Positions 15,104-24,357 of a stretch of DNA of 64,000 bases are shown piece by piece. This stretch comes from an uncultured Oscillospiraceae bacterium (GTDB lineage: Bacteria; Bacillota_A; Clostridia; Oscillospirales; Acutalibacteraceae), in assembly GCA_910587995.1 (NCBI GenBank), contig CAJUNS010000008.1, forward strand, positions 1-64,000. The letters are read 5' to 3'. Every line of letters begins with the position of its first letter. The stretch's first letter is position 1. Under the pieces are notes generated by a model, which saw only the letters and a program-made list of their open reading frames with translations, searched no databases and was not told the DNA's origin. The position numbers were made by a program, and so were the translations under genes.

Positions 15104-15984
15104 TCCAAGCCGCCTCCCATCTCTTCCTCCGTCATGCCAATGCTGCCCGGGTCGTGGAGCTGGAGCAGCCGGCCGATGGTCTCCCGCTGCTGGGCCCGGG
15201 GGACGATCAGGTCCACAAAGCCGTGGTCCAGCAGGAACTCCGCCGTCTGGAAGCCCTGAGGCAGCTTCTTGCGGATGGTCTGCTCGATGACCCGCGCCCC
15301 GGCAAAGCCGATGGTGGCCCCGGGCTCGGCCATGATCACGTCCCCGTCCATAGCAAAGCTGGCAGTGACGCCCCCGGTGGTGGGGTCTGTCAGCACGGTC
15401 AGATAGAAAAGCCCGGCCTCGCTGTGGCGGCGCACCGCGGCGCTGGTCTTGGCCATCTGCATCAGGGAGTGGATGCCCTCCTGCATCCGCGCCCCGCCGG
15501 AAACGGTAAAGCCCACCACCGGCGCACCGGTCCCGGTGGCGAACTCGAAGAGCCGGGTAATCTTTTCCCCCACCACTGTGCCCATGCTGCCCATCATAAA
15601 GTTGGGGTCCATCACGAAGAGGGCGCAGGGATGCCCCAAGATGTGGGCCGCGCCCGTGACCACCGCGTCCTTTTCCCGAGAGGCCAGCTTGGCGTTGCGC
15701 AGCTTCTGGTCATAGGCGGGAAAGTCCAGCAGGTCCCGGCTGAGCAGGTCGCCGTCCAGCTCGTAAAAGCTGCCCTCGTCGGTCAGGTAGGCGATGCGTT
15801 CTCTGGGCCCCACCCGGAAGTGGTAGCCGCAGGCGGTGCAGACGTTCATATTCTCCTGCAGGTCCGAAAGGGGCAGCTGCACCCCGCAGCGGGGGCAGGC
15901 GGAGCGGATGCCCGCGTCCTCGGCCTCCTTGCCGCCTTTCTCCAGCTCGTTTTGGGGGGAACGGAACAGTCCCATCAGGTTCAT
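15100..15984 (-). CDS. accD: Acetyl-CoA carboxylase carboxyltransferase subunit beta
   Basis: 294 aa. The N-terminal zinc finger is intact: CPRC (about residue 30) and CTAC (about 52). A crotonase-like carboxyltransferase domain follows with FTVSGGARMQEG and DPTTGGVTASFA. Lies between accC and accA, the normal order. Confidence 0.95.
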   Translation of the reverse strand: MNLMGLFRSPQNELEKGGKEAEDAGIRSACPRCGVQLPLSDLQENMNVCTACGYHFRVGPRERIAYLTDEGSFYELDGDLLSRDLLDFPAYDQKLRNAKLASREKDAVVTGAAHILGHPCALFVMDPNFMMGSMGTVVGEKITRLFEFATGTGAPVVGFTVSGGARMQEGIHSLMQMAKTSAAVRRHSEAGLFYLTVLTDPTTGGVTASFAMDGDVIMAEPGATIGFAGARVIEQTIRKKLPQGFQTAEFLLDHGFVDLIVPRAQQRETIGRLLQLHDPGSIGMTEEEMGGGLE

Positions 15985-16043
15985 AAGCGGTGATCCTTTC
16001 TATGGTTTCACATGGAATGCCCGGCCCGTTTGGCCGGCCGCGG

Positions 16044-17372
16044 TCAGGTTCTATCCTTTTTTGGGCGGAAATATTTCATCAGGTCCGTGTAATAGTCGCC
16101 GGCCCGGAACCTGCGGTCCCGCACGATCTCAATCTGCTCTTCAATGTTGTTTCCGGCCCCGTCAATAATCAGCTCGCACAGGGCGGACTGCATCTTGCGG
16201 ATCGCCTCCTCCCGGGTGGAGGAGGAAACAATCAGCTTGCCCAGCATAGAGTCGTAATAGGGCGGCACCTCATAGCCCTGGTACAGGCAGGTGTCAAACC
16301 GCACCCAGGGCCCCCCCGGCGGATGGAAAAATTCCACCTTGCCCGCGCCTGTGGCATTGATGCGGCACTCAATGGCCGCTCCCTGCAAATGGATGTCCTC
16401 CTGGGTAAAGTCCAGGGGGACCCCCGCCGCAATGCGGATCTGCCATTTGACAATGTCAACGCCTGTCACCAGCTCGGTCACCGGATGCTCCACCTGGAGC
16501 CGGGTGTTCATCTCCATAAAGTAGAACCGGCCGGTCTTATCCATCAAGAACTCCACGGTTCCGGCGTTTACATACCCGGCGGCTTTGGCGGCCTTTGTGG
16601 CGGCTTCTATCAGCTTGCGGCGGGTTTCCGGGCTTACCCCCGGAGAGGGGGACTCCTCAATGAGCTTCTGGTTGTTTTTCTGGATGGAGCATTCCCGCTC
16701 GCCCAAACAGACCGTATTGCCCTGCTGGTCCGCCAAAAGCTGCACCTCAATGTGCTTCACTGGGTCCAAAAACTTTTCCATATAGACCCGCCCGTCGCCA
16801 AAGGCCTTTTCCGCCTCCGCCGAGGCGGTCTGAAAGGCCCGCTCCAGGTTCTCCGGGCGGTCCACTTGGCGGATGCCCTTGCCGCCCCCGCCGGCGCTGG
16901 CCTTGATGAGCACGGGATAGCCCAAAGCCCCGGCGGCGGTTTTCGCGGCCTCCACGCTGTCCAGCACATCGGTGCCAGGGGTGGTGGGCACGCCGTTTTC
17001 CTGCATTAGGCGGCGGGCCGCCTCCTTGTCGCCCATTTTTGAAATAACCCCGGCCGGAGGGCCAATAAAGGTAAGCCCATATTTCCGGCACTGGGCCGCA
17101 AAGGCCGCGTTCTCGGAAAGAAACCCATAGCCCGGGTGGATGGCCTGCGCCCCGGTGGCCAAAGCCGCGCTGATAATCCGCTGGCCGTCCAGGTAGCTTT
17201 CCTCCGCCCGGGGCCCGCCCACGCACACCGCCTGGTCGGCCAGGGCGGTGTGCAGCGAGTCCTTATCCGCCTGGGAATACACCGCCACCGTGGAGATGCC
17301 CATTTCCTTGCAGGCCCGGATAATCCGGATGGCAATTTCTCCCCGGTTGGCAATCAAAATCTTGGTAAACAT
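16044..17372 (-). CDS. accC: Biotin carboxylase subunit of acetyl-CoA carboxylase
   Basis: 442 aa, full length. ILIANRGEIAIRI opens the N-terminal domain. The ATP-grasp region contains the glycine-rich KASAGGGGKGIR loop and the catalytic MEMNTRLQVEHPVTE. It carboxylates the biotin on AccB using ATP and bicarbonate. Confidence 0.97.
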   Translation of the reverse strand: MFTKILIANRGEIAIRIIRACKEMGISTVAVYSQADKDSLHTALADQAVCVGGPRAEESYLDGQRIISAALATGAQAIHPGYGFLSENAAFAAQCRKYGLTFIGPPAGVISKMGDKEAARRLMQENGVPTTPGTDVLDSVEAAKTAAGALGYPVLIKASAGGGGKGIRQVDRPENLERAFQTASAEAEKAFGDGRVYMEKFLDPVKHIEVQLLADQQGNTVCLGERECSIQKNNQKLIEESPSPGVSPETRRKLIEAATKAAKAAGYVNAGTVEFLMDKTGRFYFMEMNTRLQVEHPVTELVTGVDIVKWQIRIAAGVPLDFTQEDIHLQGAAIECRINATGAGKVEFFHPPGGPWVRFDTCLYQGYEVPPYYDSMLGKLIVSSSTREEAIRKMQSALCELIIDGAGNNIEEQIEIVRDRRFRAGDYYTDLMKYFRPKKDRT

Positions 17373-17397
17373 GTTGCCCGCCCCCTTTGTGTTCCGG

Positions 17398-17814
17398 TCA
17401 TTCCGCCTTCACCAGCGCGAAGGAAAATTCCGCCGAGACGCAGAGCTTGCCGTTTACAAAGCCCGAGCCCTTGGCAAAGTAGAACTGCCCCCGGCTGCGG
17501 ACCAGCTCGCACTGGGTCTCAAACAGGTCCCCGGGCTTGACCTGGCCCCGGAACTTCACATTTTGCAGGCCGGTAAACAGGGGAGTGGCCCCCTCGGCCT
17601 GGCCGATGAGCAGCACGCAGGCGGACTGGGCCAGCATCTCGCACTGAATGACCCCGGGGACGACCGGATTCCCAGGGAAATGCCCCTGCAAGAAAAACTC
17701 GTCCCCCCGGACCTGGTATTTCCCATGGGACTTCCCGTCCTCCAAAACCACCTCGTCCACCAAGAGCATGGGCTCCCGGTGGGGAAGGATTTTTTTAATT
17801 TCCTCTCGGTTCAT
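17398..17814 (-). CDS. fabZ: 3-hydroxyacyl-ACP dehydratase FabZ
   Basis: 138 aa hot-dog fold protein. The active-site His lies in LPHREPMLLVD and the Glu region in GHFPGNPVVPGVIQCE. It removes water from 3-hydroxyacyl-ACP before FabK reduction. Its place between accB and accC is typical for Clostridia and streptococci. Confidence 0.96.
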   Translation of the reverse strand: MNREEIKKILPHREPMLLVDEVVLEDGKSHGKYQVRGDEFFLQGHFPGNPVVPGVIQCEMLAQSACVLLIGQAEGATPLFTGLQNVKFRGQVKPGDLFETQCELVRSRGQFYFAKGSGFVNGKLCVSAEFSFALVKAE

Positions 17815-17931
17815 GACAGACTTCCTCTCGTATCTCGTAAATAACAGAGAATGGCAAGCAGCCCGGGCTTGCGGCTGGGCAGGCGCAAAGGCCGCTGGGC
17901 GCTGCCCCGTACCTGTGCTCCCCGCCTTTTC

Positions 17932-18357
17932 TCAGCCCTGGGAGATGCGGAACAAGGGCTGGTTGTACTCCACCACCTGGCCGTTGCCCACGCAGATCTC
18001 CACCACGGTGCCGTCCATCTCCGCGGGAATTTCGTTCATCATCTTCATGGCCTCAATGATGCACAGGGTGTCCCCTTGGCGCACCTTGTCGCCCACCTCC
18101 ACAAAGGGCTTGCTCTCCGGCGAGGGCGCGGCATAGAACACGCCCACTGTGGGCGAAAGCACCAGCGAGCCGCTTTTAGGCGCGGGCTCCGGCTCCACCG
18201 GGGCCGAGACAAAGGGGGACGGAACCGCCGGCGCGGCCAGGGCCGGGGCTCCCTGGCGCTCCAGCTTCAAGCTGATCCCCTCTTGGGAGAACTCCAGGGC
18301 GGTCAGTCCGTTTTCTTTCATAAGCCTTGCCAGGCTCTCAATTGATTTGATATCCAT
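17932..18357 (-). CDS. accB: Biotin carboxyl carrier protein
   Basis: 141 aa. A helical N terminus, a Pro/Ala/Glu-rich linker (about residues 37-65) and a C-terminal biotinyl domain with the acceptor lysine in EAMKMMNE. It lies 12 nt after fabF. The 117-nt gap before fabZ contains no gene. Confidence 0.96.
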   Translation of the reverse strand: MDIKSIESLARLMKENGLTALEFSQEGISLKLERQGAPALAAPAVPSPFVSAPVEPEPAPKSGSLVLSPTVGVFYAAPSPESKPFVEVGDKVRQGDTLCIIEAMKMMNEIPAEMDGTVVEICVGNGQVVEYNQPLFRISQG

Positions 18358-18369
18358 TGCCGCTCCTCC

Positions 18370-19605
18370 TTACGAAACGTTCCGAAACGCCAAGTAGGCG
18401 TTGTGCCCGCCAAAGCCCAGGGAGGCGGACAGGGCCAGCTCAATCTCCGCCTTGCGGGCGGTATTGGGCACATAGTCCAGGTCGCAGGCCGGGTCGGGCT
18501 CCTGGTACCCAATGGTGGGGGGGACCATCCCCTGGTGCAGGGCCATGGCGCAGGCAATGGCCTCCACCGCCCCCGCCGCGCCCAGCATGTGGCCGGTCAT
18601 GGACTTGGTGGAGCTGACCATGCAGGCCCGGGCAGCCTCTTCGCCCAGGCCATTTTTAATGGCCAGGGTTTCGCAGGCGTCGTTTAAGGGCGTGCTGGTG
18701 CCATGGGCGTTGATGTACAGCTTGTGGGGGTCCCCGCAGCCTCCGGCCTCCTCATAGGCCAGCTTCAGGGCCCGGGCGCCACCCTTGCCCTCCGGGTCCG
18801 GGGCGGTGATGTGGTGGGCGTCGCAAGTGGCCCCATAGCCGCAGACCTCCGCGAAGATGCGGGCCCCCCGGGCCTTGGCGTGCTCATATTCCTCCAGCAC
18901 CAGGGCTCCCGCCCCTTCGCCCATGACAAAGCCGCTCCGGCGGGCGTCAAAGGGCACACAGGCCTTTTGGGGGTCCTCCTCGGTGGAAAGGGCCTTCATG
19001 TTGGAAAATCCCGCCAAACCCAGAGGGACTATGGCGGCCTCCGCGCCTCCAGCCAGGGCGGCGGTCAGGTAGCCGTGCTTAATGGCCCGGTAGGCCTCGC
19101 CGATGGCGTTGTTGCCTGTGGCGCAGGCCGTGACCGAGGATACCGCTGTTCCTTGGAGATTGTATTTGATGGCAATCAGCCCGCCGGCCATGTTGATGAT
19201 CAGCGCCGGAATGAAGAAAGGGGAAACCCGCCGGGGGCCCTTCTCCATCATAACCTGATACTGCTGGCAAAAGGTGTCAATGCCGCCAATGCCCGAGCCA
19301 AAGTAAACCCCGGCTTCCTCCGGCGGGCAGGCGCCCTCCAGACCGCTCTGCTCCATGGCCTGGGAGGCCGCCGCCAAAGCGTACTGGCAGAAGGGGTCGT
19401 ACTTGCGCAGCTCCGCTTTTTCCATATATTGGCTGGGGTCAAAGTCCTTGACCTCGGCCGCTACCTTTACCTTGTACTCACTGGCGTCAAACTTGGTGAT
19501 GGGCCCCACGCCGCGGCGTCCGGCGCAAAGCCCCTGCCAAAAGCTCGCCACATCGTTCCCAATGGGCGTGACCGCGCCCATTCCGGTAATCACCACACGA
19601 TTCAT
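18370..19605 (-). CDS. fabF: 3-oxoacyl-ACP synthase II
   Basis: 411 aa condensing enzyme for elongation of acyl-ACP. The Cys-His-His triad is visible: VTACATG, NAHGTSTPLND and KSMTGHMLGAAG. ATG 19605 follows an AAAGGA site. The 172-nt gap before it holds a TTCGGGAGC/GCTCCCGAG hairpin that might tune expression within the operon. Confidence 0.97.
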   Translation of the reverse strand: MNRVVITGMGAVTPIGNDVASFWQGLCAGRRGVGPITKFDASEYKVKVAAEVKDFDPSQYMEKAELRKYDPFCQYALAAASQAMEQSGLEGACPPEEAGVYFGSGIGGIDTFCQQYQVMMEKGPRRVSPFFIPALIINMAGGLIAIKYNLQGTAVSSVTACATGNNAIGEAYRAIKHGYLTAALAGGAEAAIVPLGLAGFSNMKALSTEEDPQKACVPFDARRSGFVMGEGAGALVLEEYEHAKARGARIFAEVCGYGATCDAHHITAPDPEGKGGARALKLAYEEAGGCGDPHKLYINAHGTSTPLNDACETLAIKNGLGEEAARACMVSSTKSMTGHMLGAAGAVEAIACAMALHQGMVPPTIGYQEPDPACDLDYVPNTARKAEIELALSASLGFGGHNAYLAFRNVS

Positions 19606-19777
19606 ATGGATCCGTCCTTTCTCAAGGCAGCGGGACTCCGCCCTCGCGTTGCCAAGCCGCCCGCGTTCCGCTTCGGGAGCTTTGGAAAAGGCTCCCGAGC
19701 CATAAAATCTTTCCTAACCTTTTGGGTTGCTTTTTGGGTTTATCCAGGGGGAGCGGACCGCCGCCCCTCTCCATCCT

Positions 19778-20515
19778 TTAGGTCGCCAGGCCTCCGTCTA
19801 CCCGCAGGGTCTCGCCGGTGATGTAGTCTGACTCGGGGCTGGCCAAAAACAGCGCCGCGTTGGCCACGTCCTCCGGGCTGCCCATGCGCTTCATGGGCAC
19901 CTGCAGCAGCAGGGGATTGTCCTCCGTAATATTTTTGGTCATATCAGTTTCGATAAAGCCGGGGGCAATGCAGTTGCAGCACACGCCCCGGCTGCCCAGC
20001 TCTTTGGCCACAGACTTGGACATGCCGATGAGCCCCGCCTTGGAGGCGGCGTAGTTCACCTGGCCCACATTGCCCACCAGGCCCGCGATGGAGCTGATGT
20101 TGATGATTTTTCCGGAGCGCTTGCGCATAAAGTCCCGGTAGCAGGCGCGAATCATGTGGAACGCGCCTTTTAGGTTGATGTCCAGCACCATGTTGTAGTC
20201 GTCATCCTTCATGCCCACCATCAGGCCGTCCCGGGTAACGCCGGCGTTGTTTACCAGAATGTCCACCTTGCCCAGGTCCGCGCCCACGGCCGTTACGGTC
20301 TCGTTTACAGCGGCCTCGTCCCGCACGTCGCACACATAGGACTTTACCCGGCGGCCCAGGGCCTCAATCTCCTTACAGGTTTCTTCCGCCGGTCCGGCGG
20401 GGCCCACATACACCACGGCAATATCCGCGCCGTTTTCCGCCAGTTTCAGGGCAATGGCCCGCCCCAGCCCCTGGGAGCCTCCTGTTACCAGGGCTACCTT
20501 TCCGTCCAATTTCAT
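19778..20515 (-). CDS. fabG: 3-oxoacyl-ACP reductase
   Basis: 245 aa short-chain dehydrogenase. Rossmann motif VTGGSQGLGRA, NNAG stretch and catalytic Ser (NISSIAG), Tyr and Lys (YAASKAG) are all present. NADPH-dependent reduction of 3-oxoacyl-ACP. AAAAGGGGG lies about 9 nt before the ATG. Confidence 0.97.
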   Translation of the reverse strand: MKLDGKVALVTGGSQGLGRAIALKLAENGADIAVVYVGPAGPAEETCKEIEALGRRVKSYVCDVRDEAAVNETVTAVGADLGKVDILVNNAGVTRDGLMVGMKDDDYNMVLDINLKGAFHMIRACYRDFMRKRSGKIINISSIAGLVGNVGQVNYAASKAGLIGMSKSVAKELGSRGVCCNCIAPGFIETDMTKNITEDNPLLLQVPMKRMGSPEDVANAALFLASPESDYITGETLRVDGGLAT

Positions 20516-20604
20516 GAAAAAATCCCCCTTTTAAAATATAGAAACTGTTTCACCAGATTCTTGACCAAAGCATCCATTCCAAAGGTGCAAAGGGCATTTG
20601 TGCT

Positions 20605-20742
20605 GGAGTCTGTTGGAAGACTCTGAAATACGGTCTGCTTAGACCAGAAACGGCGGTTCCGGCGTCCCGGTTTCTTTCCTTAGAACCCCTTCGTTTCTAG
20701 CCCAAAATCCGGCGTTTCTCCGGTTTTAAGACAGACTCTAAG
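20605..20742. repeat. Diverged copy of MITE-like repeat family C, fabD-fabG gap
   Basis: The 295-bp gap between fabD and fabG contains no gene. Short inverted ends GAGTCTG (20606) and CAGACTC (20732) flank it, and the right-hand ~65 bp align with the right half of the element at 32,471-32,635, including a shared AAAATCCGGC block. The similarity is clear at the right end and weak in the middle. Confidence 0.45.
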
Positions 20743-20810
20743 GCCCCCAGCGCCCGCAATTTCCAAAGTCTTCCGCCCGCCAGAGGCCCGCTTTCCCCGC
20801 GTTCTACGGG

Positions 20811-21725
20811 CTATCCATCCAAAGCCGCCAGCGCGCCCTGGATGCTCTCCGCGTCCTGGGCCTGGAACACTTTGGCTGTCTTCACGGTTTTTTTGATCAG
20901 CCCGCACAGGGTTTTGCCTGGGCCGCACTCGAAGAAGGTGTCCACGCCTTCTGCCGCCAAAGCCTCAATGGTCTCCTGCCAGCGCACCGGGCTCTTCACC
21001 TGGCTGACCAGCAGGCCCGCCGGGTCCTCCCCGTAGGGCTGGGCGGTGTAGTTGGCATAGACCGGAATACGGGCCGGGCGCAGGGCGGTTTGGGCCAGCT
21101 CCCGCTCCAGCCGGGCGGCGGCGCTCGCCATAAAGGGCGAGTGGAAGCCTCCGCTTACCGCCAAGGGAGCGGCCCGGCCTCCGGCCTCTTTCACCTTTGC
21201 CTGAAATTCCGCCAGCTGTCCGGCCTCTCCGGCTACCACCAGCTGGCCGGGACAGTTGTAGTTCACAGGCCAAACTTGGGTAAACTCCCGGCACAGGGCC
21301 TCCACCGTCTCGTTGGGCAGCTTTAAAATAGCGGCCATACTGCCAGGGTTCTGTTCCGCCGCCTCCTGCATGGCCTGGGCCCGCTTGCACACAAAGCGGA
21401 AGCCGTCCTCCTCCGTGAAAATCCCCGCGAAAGCCGCCGCCGCCACCTCTCCCAAAGAGAAGCCCGCGGCGAAGTCCGGGCGCACGCCCTTTTCTTCCAG
21501 GGCTTTGGCAGCGGCCAGGTCCACGCAGTAGAGGCAGGGCTGGGTGTTCTGGGTGATGGCCAGCTCCTCCGCCGTGCCCGCAAAGCACTGCTGGGAGGTG
21601 CCGGGCCGCAGGCTGTCGGCCAGATCGAACACGGCCTTTGCCGCGGGACTGAACCCGGCCAGAGACTGGCCCATGCCCGGGTATTGGGCCCCCTGGCCCG
21701 AAAACACAAAAGCGATTTTACCCAT
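20811..21725 (-). CDS. fabD: Malonyl-CoA:ACP transacylase
   Basis: 304 aa. The active-site serine is in AAGFSLGEVAAA, where Phe replaces the usual His of GHSLGE; the catalytic His lies in SGGFHSPFM. It loads malonate onto ACP. The start overlaps the upstream small membrane-protein gene by 8 nt, so translation is probably coupled. Confidence 0.95.
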   Translation of the reverse strand: MGKIAFVFSGQGAQYPGMGQSLAGFSPAAKAVFDLADSLRPGTSQQCFAGTAEELAITQNTQPCLYCVDLAAAKALEEKGVRPDFAAGFSLGEVAAAAFAGIFTEEDGFRFVCKRAQAMQEAAEQNPGSMAAILKLPNETVEALCREFTQVWPVNYNCPGQLVVAGEAGQLAEFQAKVKEAGGRAAPLAVSGGFHSPFMASAAARLERELAQTALRPARIPVYANYTAQPYGEDPAGLLVSQVKSPVRWQETIEALAAEGVDTFFECGPGKTLCGLIKKTVKTAKVFQAQDAESIQGALAALDG

Positions 21726-21936
21726 GGTTTTTCTCCGTTTCTGCTTTGGATTTATCCAGCTCCTGCAGAGCTTCTATTACGCCATTCTTAACGGCGTTAC
21801 GCATACTGACCTCAATGTTCCATAGGGTGTCCTGGATTCCCTGGGTTACGGCTGCTTTAACTATAAAGTACAAAACCGCGCAGGATGCCGACAGGACTAT
21901 GAGAAACAGTATAATTACAAGTATAGTAGGTTCCAA
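21718..21936 (-). CDS. Small single-pass membrane protein in the fab operon
   Basis: 72 aa, TTG start at 21936 behind GGGAGGT. One membrane segment covers about residues 4-26; a charged, probably cytoplasmic helix follows. It has no DSL phosphopantetheine site, so it is not ACP, yet it sits near where acpP is usually found. It overlaps fabD by 8 nt and lies 24 nt from fabK. Function unknown; it may tether or regulate the synthase enzymes (speculative). Confidence 0.7.
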   Translation of the reverse strand: MEPTILVIILFLIVLSASCAVLYFIVKAAVTQGIQDTLWNIEVSMRNAVKNGVIEALQELDKSKAETEKNHG

Positions 21937-21960
21937 AAGAAGTTTACCTCCCCGTCCGGC

Positions 21961-22905
21961 TTACGCCAGCCACTTCCCGGCGTTTTTCAGCACTTCCTCT
22001 GCTTCCTCAAACATTTCCTTTATGATCTCTGCGGCAGGCTGTTCTTTATTGACCATGCCCGCGATCTGTCCGGCCAAAAAGTCGCCGGTTTTCTCATCGC
22101 CCTCAATGGCCGCCCGGTACAAAGCCCCCCGGCCCAGCGCTTCCAGCTCTTCGTCGGAAATCTGGCTGTACTCGGCCTTGAGGAAATCCTTGGCAAAGGG
22201 GTTTTTAATCTGCCGCACCGGGTGCCCCAGGCGCTTGCCGGTCACCATGGTGGAGATATCGTTGGCCTTGAGAACTTTTTTCTTGTAATTGGGATGCACG
22301 CCGCATTCCTCGGCCACCAAAAACCGGGTGCCCACCTGCACGCCCACCGCGCCCAGCTGGAAAGCGGCGGCAATGCCCCGGCCATCGGCAATGCCCCCCG
22401 CCGCCAAAACCGGCAGGTCCGTGGCGTCGCATACCTGGGGGACCAGCACCATGGTGGTCAGCTCGCCCACATGCCCGCCGGACTCGCCGCCCTCGGCGAT
22501 GATGGCGGAAGCCCCGGCCTTGGTGACCAGCTTGGCCATGCCCACCGAGGCCACCACAGGGATCACTTTGACCCCGGCTTCCAGCCAGGCGGGCATATAT
22601 TTAGAGGGGTTGCCCGCCCCGGTGGTGACCACCGCCACCTTTTCCCGGGCGGTGAGCTCCGCCACCTCGGCGGCAAAGGGTGACATAAGCATAATGTTGA
22701 CCCCGAAGGGTTTGTCCGTCAGGGAGCGGCACAGGGCAATCTGCTCTTGCAGGTACTGGGCGTCGGCGTTCATGGCCGAAATGATGCCCAAGCCTCCGGC
22801 ATTGGAGACAGCGGCGGCCAGCTTGCCATCGGAAATCCAGGCCATGCCCCCCTGGAAAATGGGGTATTCGATGCCTAACAGGCTGCAAAGGGGTGTTTTT
22901 ATCAT
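21961..22905 (-). CDS. fabK: FMN-dependent enoyl-ACP reductase II
   Basis: 314 aa TIM-barrel flavoprotein of the nitronate monooxygenase/FabK superfamily. Features: FQGGMAWISDG at the N terminus, VVTTGAGNP, IAEGGESGGHVG and VLAAGGIADG for FMN phosphate binding. It performs the last reduction of the elongation cycle. No fabI is present, so triclosan-insensitive FabK is the only enoyl reductase seen. Confidence 0.95.
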   Translation of the reverse strand: MIKTPLCSLLGIEYPIFQGGMAWISDGKLAAAVSNAGGLGIISAMNADAQYLQEQIALCRSLTDKPFGVNIMLMSPFAAEVAELTAREKVAVVTTGAGNPSKYMPAWLEAGVKVIPVVASVGMAKLVTKAGASAIIAEGGESGGHVGELTTMVLVPQVCDATDLPVLAAGGIADGRGIAAAFQLGAVGVQVGTRFLVAEECGVHPNYKKKVLKANDISTMVTGKRLGHPVRQIKNPFAKDFLKAEYSQISDEELEALGRGALYRAAIEGDEKTGDFLAGQIAGMVNKEQPAAEIIKEMFEEAEEVLKNAGKWLA

Positions 22906-23084
22906 GGTGGCGTCCTTTCTCTATACAATACAGGAAGGTTTGCGGAGCGGCCTCCGGCAGATGGGGAAGCTTCTGGAAGAAACTTCCTTAAAAGCCTTTC
23001 CAAATTCTTATTCGCCGCGCGCCTTCCCTTTTCCTTATGAAAAGCGGTTTGTAGAAGGGCTTTGCTGATTTTCCGTATTTTTTG

Positions 23085-24041
23085 TTACCACTTTATAACG
23101 CAGGCCGCGCTGGAGAGCCCGCCTCCAAAGGCGGACAGCACAATATAGTCTCCCGGCTGGAACATCCCGGACCGGGCCGCCTCGTCCAGCAAAATGGGCT
23201 CGCTGGCAGAGGAGGTGTTGCCCACCCGGTCGATGTTGGTCAAAAATTTTTCCGGGCTGATCTCCGGCAGCCGCCGCCGGGCCTCGCTGATGATGCGCAG
23301 ATTGGCCTGGTGGGGAATCACCGCCTTGACCTGCCCGCCGGTAATTCCGGCCTGTTCCATTACGGAGCGGATGTCCCGCACCATGGAGGTAACGGCGAAC
23401 TTGTAGGTGTCCTGCCCTTTCATGTGGACGCAGTTTTTGTCCCGCTCTACCCCGTAGAAGGGGGAGCTGTCCCAAGCCGTGGGGATGTTAATCACATCGT
23501 CGCCGCCCTGGGTGTGCAGCTCGCTGGCCGCATAGCCCTCTCCTTCTCCCAGCACCGCCGCTCCCGCGCCGTCGCCGAAGATGCAGCAGGTACCCCGGTC
23601 AGACCAGTCCAGCAGGCCGCTCATGCGCTCGGCGCTGACCACCAGCACCTTCTTTACCGCCTTGCGGGCAAAAAACCCGGCCGCAATGTCCAAAGCGAAG
23701 AGAAAGCCGGGGCAGGCGGCGTTGATGTCGAAGGCCGGGCAGGCGGCCCCCAGGCGCTTTTGGACCATACCCCCCAGGCCCGGGGAGATGGTATCCGCGC
23801 TGATGGTGGCGGCAATGATCAGGTCCAGCTCCTGGGGCTGGGTATGGGCGGCCTCCAGGGCCCGCCGGGCGGCTTCCGCCCCCAGATCCAGGGCGGTTTC
23901 GCTGGTGCACACATGGCGGGTCTTCACGCCCACCCGCTGGGTGATCCACTGGTCGGAGGTCTCCACCATCTGGGAGAGTTCCTCATTGGTGACCACCCGC
24001 TGGGGCAGGAAGCTGCCTGTGCCAAGAATTTGAAAACTCAT
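23085..24041 (-). CDS. fabH: 3-oxoacyl-ACP synthase III
   Basis: 318 aa from ATG 24041, chosen because AAAGGATG lies 9 nt upstream; an ATG four codons earlier overlaps that site. Catalytic Cys (NAACPGFLFA), His (VIPHQANLRI) and Asn (VGNTSSAS) are intact. It starts chains from acetyl-CoA or branched acyl-CoA and malonyl-ACP. First gene of the operon; the 179-nt gap to fabK is unexplained. Confidence 0.96.
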   Translation of the reverse strand: MSFQILGTGSFLPQRVVTNEELSQMVETSDQWITQRVGVKTRHVCTSETALDLGAEAARRALEAAHTQPQELDLIIAATISADTISPGLGGMVQKRLGAACPAFDINAACPGFLFALDIAAGFFARKAVKKVLVVSAERMSGLLDWSDRGTCCIFGDGAGAAVLGEGEGYAASELHTQGGDDVINIPTAWDSSPFYGVERDKNCVHMKGQDTYKFAVTSMVRDIRSVMEQAGITGGQVKAVIPHQANLRIISEARRRLPEISPEKFLTNIDRVGNTSSASEPILLDEAARSGMFQPGDYIVLSAFGGGLSSAACVIKW

Positions 24042-24118
24042 ATAGTATCGCATCCTTTCTCTCCGCCATAAGCGGGGCGGAAGCTTTTCCGAGTAGAGTA
24101 CAGGACATTATCTCCTTT

Positions 24119-24147
24119 ATTTTAATAGATTTGGGCGGATTTGTCAA
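24119..24147 (-). promoter_or_regulatory. Sigma-A promoter of the fatty acid operon
   Basis: Minus strand TTGACA (24142-24147), 17-bp spacer, TAAAAT (24119-24124), about 75 nt before fabH. The leader contains a GCTTCCGCCCCGC/GCGGAG hairpin. I saw no convincing FapR or FabT operator. Confidence 0.75.
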
Positions 24148-24282
24148 TCGTTTGCCCGGAGAAGGGCTGTTAAAACCCAGATATATTGGCTTGTTATCGT
24201 TCATTTTTCCCTCCAAAGCCGTTGGGAAGGCCCGTGGGCCGTGTAATTTGCGGGTCTGGCCGGCGCGCCCGCCCTTAAACAC

Positions 24283-24326
24283 AAAAAGGCCCGCCTGCCA
24301 AAGGTTTCCGGCAGACGGGTCCTTTT
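24283..24326 (-). terminator. Terminator of the ABC-F gene
   Basis: AAAAGGCCCGCCTGCC pairs with GGCAGACGGGTCCTTTT (one mismatch, 10-nt loop), 32 nt past the ABC-F stop. The rest of 24,042-24,357 holds only the fab promoter. Confidence 0.75.
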
Positions 24327-24357
24327 CTGTTTTACAAGAATGCCTCCAGAGCTCGCC

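Noticed and set aside
20516..20810. Possible decayed acpP between fabG and fabD
   Set aside because: No DSL site or ACP-like helices in any frame; the stretch aligns better with repeat family C.
24042..24150. FapR or FabT operator near the fab promoter
   Set aside because: No palindrome matching either consensus was found; only a GC hairpin in the leader.
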